DNA of 64,000 bases from Platerodrilus igneus (Eukaryota; Arthropoda; Insecta; Coleoptera; Lycidae): positions 5,084,001 to 5,148,000 of the forward strand of contig JARFIW010000453.1 in the NCBI GenBank assembly GCA_036346225.1, given 5' to 3'. The notes beneath the pieces are model-generated. The model had not been told where the DNA came from. It saw nothing but the letters and a program-made list of their open reading frames with translations, and did no database searches. Both the position numbers and the translations under genes were made by a program. Shown piece by piece: positions 57,271-64,000 of this stretch (the stretch's first letter is position 1; the number at the start of each line of letters is the position of its first letter).

Positions 57271-58639
57271 ACCCAGTTGATCACGACCAGTTTCCAGTGC
57301 CCAGCTATCCATTTCTGAATTCAAATGATAGGTGATTCAATTTGTACTCTACACTTCACACCTTACTACTTTTTGTTCTCTCAGATTAAAAATAAATTGC
57401 AAGGAATGTGTTATACTTCGGCCGTAAAATTGAAGCGGGATAACAAATCTTCAGTTACACAGAAAAATTGTTTTAAAACGTTGCTGTGTATCCAAAAGTG
57501 TACGACTACAAACGAGAATACTTTGAAAAGTTCCAATAGTTTTTTTAAAGGTATCGAATATTTGTTTCTGTACCTGGGCAGAAGATAACCGCTCTGGTAG
57601 ATTTATTAAACAATGAATTATTCACTATATTTCAGTCAGTAAATGATGTCGGCCGTTATTCATATGTAATCCAACGAACAAGGTACGGAAGTGGCAAAGA
57701 TTCAAAAAGTTTTTAAATTATCCACTTTTGTTAACGACGACGTTCACTAACGTCTTCAAATAATCATCGGGCAGCTGTACAATTCACTAACATATCAATC
57801 GGTTAATCGATACCTTTTTATTTTAATCGATAATCGATCAATTGATCTACTAAAAAATTTATGAGCGACTGATTAATGGATAATTTTAGATGTTTTTCTA
57901 ACCAATAATCATCAAATTGATTAGGAATTTAAATATTGCTCATCGTTTGGTTTATGCATCTCTACAGGTTTAAAATGTTTAAACATGAAACAAAAAGATT
58001 TAAGCTAAATTTTAAATTACCGAAGATATAATTAAATTGAACGTAGAAATAGGCCTACGTAAAGTAGGCAGGTATTATAAATGAACAATTTAAAATGCAA
58101 AAAAATTCATTACGTTGTAAAAGAATGGCTATGTATTATTGATGAGATGTGAAGAACACAACCTCGACCGTAGTTTTCCCATCGCATTCCAATATGTTTG
58201 TTTTACTCTTGAATTACCTGATACACATGTAGTAATTGCGGTTGGTATTATTATAGTCTTAAAAGGAAATTCTAGTTTGTTACGGAGTGGCTGCTTTTTC
58301 TTGTATATTGTGTGCATTCATAATATCTCGTGTTACATTGAATAAGGTTTCATTTCGTGTAATAAAGAAGTTTTATACTTCATTGTTTTTTAAATCACCT
58401 TGTCTTTAAAAATGCGAGAATACTTCGTATTAAAGATATTAGTTTGAAATAGAAATCAGTTTCTTTAATCATCTTTATTTGATTTAATACAAACCCCAAT
58501 CCAAATAAAAACAAAGATGGTTGTTCAATAGAATCCTGTTTTATAAGCTGTGCAGCATTTGTTATTCGACAAACATAACGGGTCTCTAATAACATTAAAC
58601 CATGAATCCTCACCATTGTTTAATCTAAATCCCTTGCGG
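57271..58639. other. No gene recognised
   Basis: AT-rich. Clusters of ATCGAT/TCGATTA strings lie at 57795-57900. Frames 57325-57588 and 58139-58345 are unrecognised. Confidence 0.35.
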
Positions 58640-58990
58640 ATGTTTGTGGACCCATTGTCCAACTGTAACCTCAACGGTAGTGTCCAATTAACTTTAGCCG
58701 TTTTAATGTGTCAATTATTGAAAGTCGCACGGGAACAAGTCAAGACTAAGACAAGGAGGATATTGTGACCCTTATTCGTACGATGAATCAGATCTTGAAC
58801 GGTTTGAGCTACACGAGGTCGTTCAGTATCATGCAGAAAAATGACAGATACTATTTGTGCGCGTCCCAGGACGTTTATTTTTCATGCTGCCACGAAGGTG
58901 TCAGCATACTGCTCAGTGTGATGTTGACACTAGGATCATTCAAATTTAGCAGCACACCCTACTGATCAAAAAGATGGTCGCCGTCTTTTG
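58640..58990 (-). pseudogene. Mariner transposase relic
   Basis: On the minus strand EQYADTFVAA, then VIFLHDTERPRVAQTVQDLIH (about 58845-58785) corresponds to the V-x-FLHDNARPH-A motif with the second Asp of the mariner DD-D triad (A-P replaced by E-R). In another frame YEYGSQYPPCLSLDLFPCDF corresponds to HPPYSPDLAPSDF with the third Asp. It is short and shifted. Confidence 0.68.
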
Positions 58991-60182
58991 TACTGACTAA
59001 TGTTTGGTCAGATATTTATCTTTGAAATGCTGTGTATGTTAACACAGCATCCTTTATATTCAGATTCTGGTTCGTAGTGGTAACTCCAAGACTTACCACT
59101 GGCCCCAAGTTGGTTTAGAGAGGCAGGCATTATCTGATTATTGATGGCATATTATTACGAAAACTCTATTTGTAATAACAACAGTTCTTTGTTTTCAAAC
59201 TTATTATACAAGCATTTTCAACAAATCGTAGTTACAATCGAATTTGTTATAAGCTCTTCCAATGCCAACAGTACAAGTATTATCTTCCTAACATTACGAT
59301 GCTATCTTGTAAATTACCATCGAAGCACTATAATTAACTATCCAAACACTAATTATTAATTTATATAATCACTGCAGTAATTCGTATCGCATAGACATCG
59401 ACAGTCATTTATATCACATCTTTCAAAGCTTTAAACTAGAACATATTGTAACCGAAGTTTCAGTCAGAAATGAACTCCAGTATATATTCAAAACCTCTAA
59501 ACTATTCTAAAACATACCAGAAATTATGCAAATAACATTGTCAAGATTTCCTGTTGTAATCTAAATAACTATTAAATGCGAACCCTTGTACCTGTCAATT
59601 AACTCTATTCGAAGATGTTACGCCACAGGGGGCCCACCAATTATCTTTTGTGTACAGATGTTTTGTTTAGGTTCTAATGTAATTACTCTGGTCGGAGGCA
59701 GGCCATTCGACGGTATATCAAATGTTGCAATGAGAAGCCCTTTTACAAAAGTTTCTTTTCATAAATAAATAATCATATTAAACCAAGAATATGAATAATA
59801 GAATCAACAATTCTCACCCTGGTGATCAACATTTGAGAAAGGTCCCTAATTTTAATGTACCCATTTGCGCGTAAACAGTTTACAGCTACTTCTCATTTTC
59901 GTTTGATATTTCAATAGCCGGAAATATTATTTCTTCAGTGGATTGTCGTTCTTGTCGCAACTTATTGCAGCATTCAATCACTGGTGTACGAGATATTCAG
60001 TTATCATTCTCGTATCTATTGACTATCGCCTTTGAACGATTTTTCTATCGTGGCTGCTACTTTTCAACGAAGTGATAACATTTAGAAATGAGCAACCTGC
60101 AAATATTTTTTTTTATTGACGGACCACTAGCACTTCGGAAAACAAGTACGCAAGTGAATCCTATTACAATGGCGATGAGGCT
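58991..60182. other. No gene recognised
   Basis: AT-rich; small frames only. Confidence 0.35.
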
Positions 60183-63100
60183 TTGGCAGCGCAGTTTAAA
60201 CCTGTTTCTATCAAACAATTGTATATTGATGTACAACAGCTCACATTGTATATCATCCGTGACTATGCTATAGTATTAGTATTAGCTCCGAATATTTTAT
60301 CTATAAGCAACCCTTGTACATATTCTAGTTACGCACTGACTATGGTTTTTAGACACCATAAACTACGAGCTATTCAAATAGATAATCAACATTCCCGTAC
60401 AGCCAACCTAGAAATGTCCCTCACCCTCCAAGACCGTCTATTCCACATTGAACTAGTCCAAGCACCATATCTAAGCAACAATAAAATTTCATATCTCTAT
60501 CCCGCTTCTATAGTCATTGTAAGCCTACGAACACCCAAACCTTACGTCTACCATTATCTTATTCGATTCGCACTTGAACGCATCCTACCTTGCTTCCATA
60601 TCATCTCAAATTACAGTAATTGAATTTTGTTGGAAAACAGGTACCACTTTTTTTAATCTCCGTCTACTTTCAATAGAAGAAAGACATCAACACTTATTTA
60701 CACTGACTGGACCGTATACTGACTGAAATTGGCAACCAACCATCTTAGCTTTTAGCGCTAACGCTAAATCAACTTTATGGTTTAAAGACGACACCAACGA
60801 AAACGGAACTCTACTAGAAACTTTTATTCACCACCATCACCTTCACATACAGAACCCTCTTTCTTATCCCCAAACTGCGAATCTTTGCACTACGATTCCA
60901 ATATAGATCTCACATTTACTACCCCTCTGCCGCCAACTTACTCTCTTCCTGGAATGCCTTCCACATCCACCAGGCTAGCGGCCATAATATACTTACTTTT
61001 GAAATCCTCTCCAACTTCTCACCTATAACTCAACACAAAATCGCAGCTTATAACACATGTATATCAGACTGGACCCTATGCTTAGACTTGTTGGCAAAAC
61101 TGATCCCCTTTTCCCTGCATCGCTCACGCAGACTCTAACACCCATTCTTTAGCCAAATCCATTACCCAAAACATTCACACTGCACTCATTGACTCCAACC
61201 TACGTAAAAACTACATCCCAGGAGCTTCGCCGTGGTGGGCACCTGAACTCACCACTGCAGGACGCACACTCACATCAACCCGACACAAGCTACATAGAGC
61301 AAGAGGAACTAACACAAATATGATCTTAATCAATAATCTCGCATTAGCTTACACGGCTGTCGGAAGATGGTACAAAGACCTTATTGCAACCACTAAGAAA
61401 CAGCACTACCACAAGCTCAACCACCCACAGCATACAGACCACCTACCGTAAACTAATAAAATCCCAATCAAGTTTATATTCCAACCACCCCATCATATTC
61501 AATCCTGACAAGCTTTGAAAACACCATCCCTATTTTTTTAGATTCAGCAATCTCTTCTGCTGCTCCAGACGTTTCCATCAAAATAACAACTTCTGATAAG
61601 CAACTTCTTAACCCCACCAGAATACGCCCCAGCATAGAGCTAGACATGAACCTTTTTGATTCCCTCATAGCCTTATTATCCTCGCACAAAGCCTCAAGCC
61701 CAGATAGAATCGCAAGTACTATTCTCATAAAATCCTGGTCCCTAATCAGGGAAAGCAACGACTTTGTATTCCAAAAGTTTCTATCCTCAGGAACCTCCCC
61801 TGATCCTTTCACATCAGCCAACATCATTCTTATCCTGAAACCAAACAGGCCATAGGAAGATTGCAAATCCTACAGACTTATAGCCCTAATTCCAATTCTC
61901 GGAAAACTGCTGCACACATAGAATTGCATTCCCTACTATCTCCTAACCAGTACGGTTTCCACCCATGCCATAGAGCAGAGGGAATTATTCACTCCTTCTT
62001 CTCGACAGTCTCCACATAAATATATAATCGCCTTACTCATAGATTTCTATTCTGCATTTGATCTCCTTGGGTGGCCAAACCTTCTAAATCAAGTTGAAGT
62101 AGTCAACTTTCCTTCTAACCTAATTCTGATTATTAAATCGTTCGTTTCTTTTCTTACAGTAATCCTATCCTCGGATTACCACTTTATATCCAAATTTTTA
62201 ACCCAACGCTCTCCACAAGGCTCGCGCCTGTTCCCACCCTCTTAAATACATTCACCTTTGCATATACCGACGATGTCGCCTTTCTTATTCATGACGACTC
62301 CCGAGCTTCTTTAGAAAACACCGTTTCTCTCGTCACGAACTCCGTTGAATACTGGTCTTCCTTAAATAAGCAACAACTGTCTTCCCTCCAAATTCAAAAT
62401 CATCCTACTCGAAGACTATTTACACCTACGACGCAGCCCGAAAACCCACATCCTGAATTCCTCATTATCTTTTCACTTACAGAGTCCTACCTTAGCGTGC
62501 ACATATACTCAAATTAAAAACATATACCCCTTGACAAATTCCGCTCTAAAAAATAATTCTCAACATTCTGCACCATGCTCTTCCCCAATCAGTTCAACTC
62601 GACAAACCCACGCGCAGACTAATTCTCAACCAGACCATCATTCTTATTATCCGATACGCTGTAGACTCCTGGCTTCATCTAACTCCTCTATCGTACAGGC
62701 CCTTCTTGAACCCAATTTTAAGACCTATATCTCTATACACCTCAATAGCATTTAGAACCACCTCCACCGCGACTTTGCATACCTTGCTCCAAATCTTACC
62801 GACTGAAATCCATCTCCACTCCCTCATTCAAATACGTAACCTTAAGCGCAACCTTCCAATACTCCAACATGACAGGACATTACACTACGACGAGTACCAT
62901 GTCCTCCCTAAGTCTGTAATTAAATCCCACATCCACAATCATTTCCTTTACTCTTGGCAAGAGCTCTTGTCCTTGTCCAATACCGGCAGACACACCTATG
63001 ACATATTCCAACACATTACGCAATCCCCCTCCCGCATCCCTTTCTCCAGTAGGCCTACAATCCAATTTGTGACCTAACTGTAACCTAACTCCTTTACTTT

Positions 63101-63470
63101 TTTGTCTCTGCGACGCTCAATCTCATCCGGAAACTTCCACTCACCTAATCTATCAATGTCCGCTCTTAACCTCTTTGTAAAACAAGTTCAAAACCGCTAT
63201 CCATCTTAAACCATGTCTCCTTTTTCTGAACCTAAACTTTTTAGTAACTCGTTACTCGGTACAATTTAACCTTTTCATTAGCGAAGTCCTTCTTACTGAA
63301 CCTCCTATCCAAAACCCGCGGCACTGATTCCTAACTTTTCCTACTTCACTAATTCTCTTTTCTTACCTTGGCTATAAACAATATGCTTCACTCCATCCAG
63401 CCATAAGCTGACAACGTAAAGGTATAAAGCCCCAACCTAGGAACATTAATTTCATTTTATTTATTTTGAG
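60183..63470 (+). pseudogene. R1-clade LINE relic (endonuclease, reverse transcriptase, zinc finger)
   Basis: The 146-codon frame 60183-60623 contains AIQIDNQHSRTANLEMSL and HIELVQAPYLSNNKI, the start of the AP-like endonuclease of R1-clade elements (QINLQHS-x-x-A and LVQEPY). At 60748-60800 SANAKSTLWF-DDTNENGTLLE follows (ADANAKS-LW motif), then SPWWAPEL at about 61230. RT is badly broken, but FAYTDDVAFLIHDDSRASLEN at 62254-62320 is the catalytic F-A-DD block (A replaced by T). The C-terminal zinc-finger-like C-L-C..THLIYQCP lies at 63100-63160. At least ten frame changes are needed. Unlike its surroundings it is C-rich on the plus strand. No poly(A) tail or clear 3' end was seen. Confidence 0.8.
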
Positions 63471-64000
63471 GATTTATGTTTTTTTGTAAATATGAATATA
63501 TACCTTTAGCATATACGACTAGGGTGGGTCGCAGGTCTAGGCATAGTCAAGAAACAATATACGGATAAAAAAAGTATTAGATCACAAGAGCTAAGAATTT
63601 TTTTAACTATTGAAGCTCAAGAGTTAGATTTACGTTTGATTCATTATGTGATTTTTACTCTGGTTCTAGCTCGCTTGTGCAGTTTATTTTGGTGTTTCTA
63701 CGCCGAAAAATATTTTCTTTGTTTTAAAGTTATCAAACAAAGGCGAGATTTTAGAATACTACACGTATAAGTGCGTTACAATTCGAAGTAGTACTCGTGC
63801 AATCGCAGTACCTCCATTAGTTTTTCAAACCATATTTAATATTGCTATTTAATGGTTTGCATAACATATGACTGGTTTAATCCTTGTAAAAATTGAGAGG
63901 CGCTTTCACTTAACTTGACATCGATAGTAAACCAAGAATTTTAGTAGAAACAAATTACTATTTAATTGTTGTTGTTGCAAATTTTAGTACATCATTATAA
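63471..64000. other. No gene recognised
   Basis: AT-rich sequence to the window end; it may include the LINE 3' untranslated region. Confidence 0.35.

Overview
This is eukaryotic, AT-rich nuclear DNA, almost certainly from an insect. The evidence is the mix of repeat families: RTE-like, R1-clade and jockey-like LINEs, BEL/Pao and Ty3/gypsy LTR elements, several Tc1/mariner and pogo/jerky-like relics, a tRNA-derived SINE family, and long (TA)n arrays. I cannot name the species; the load of old, decayed repeats would fit a large-genome insect such as a polyneopteran, but that is a guess. I found no convincing intact host gene. Nearly every recognisable coding stretch is a decayed transposable-element open frame.

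Layout. 1-3175: 3' half of an RTE-like reverse transcriptase running into a 343-bp tandem array built from that element's own tail. 3955-5090: pseudogene of a multicopy, probably transposon-borne protein family. 6889-14174: a complete but pol-less LTR retrotransposon on the minus strand with LTRs of about 2 kb, gag and protease, inserted in a (TA)n tract. 14250-18400: pogo/jerky-like transposase split by a SINE, a hairpin element, a Tc1/mariner relic and a jockey RT relic. 18821-21140: an RTE tail and two dispersed unrecognised repeats. 22698-24110: the most interesting locus, a Ty3/gypsy integrase whose reading frame appears to run on into a TARG1/OARD1-type macrodomain and a CCCH zinc finger. 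24195-24882: MITE-like DNA and a foldback palindrome between TA arrays. 27250-27625: a small DDE relic next to a GC-rich patch. 29762-33705: alternating SINEs and RTE tails, then a 75-bp minisatellite. 36554-47164: a nearly identical 2.4-kb direct duplication carrying a DDE-like transposase; its second copy is embedded in a rearranged BEL/Pao element. 49050-52192: TG-rich DNA, a SINE head, a third LTR abutting a TA tract, and a GC-rich tandem duplication. 52838-59000: a THAP-like exon relic, a full-length degenerate mariner, an RTE/SINE chimera, two more SINEs and another mariner. 60183-63470: a degenerate R1-clade LINE.

The elements interact mainly as insertion targets for one another. SINEs sit in RTE tails and in the transposase, with target-site duplications. 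The long-LTR family is found at (TA)n tracts. The RTE tail has become a tandem satellite that preserves the empty site for SINE insertions seen elsewhere in the window. Stretches not listed hold only AT-rich sequence in which I recognise nothing.
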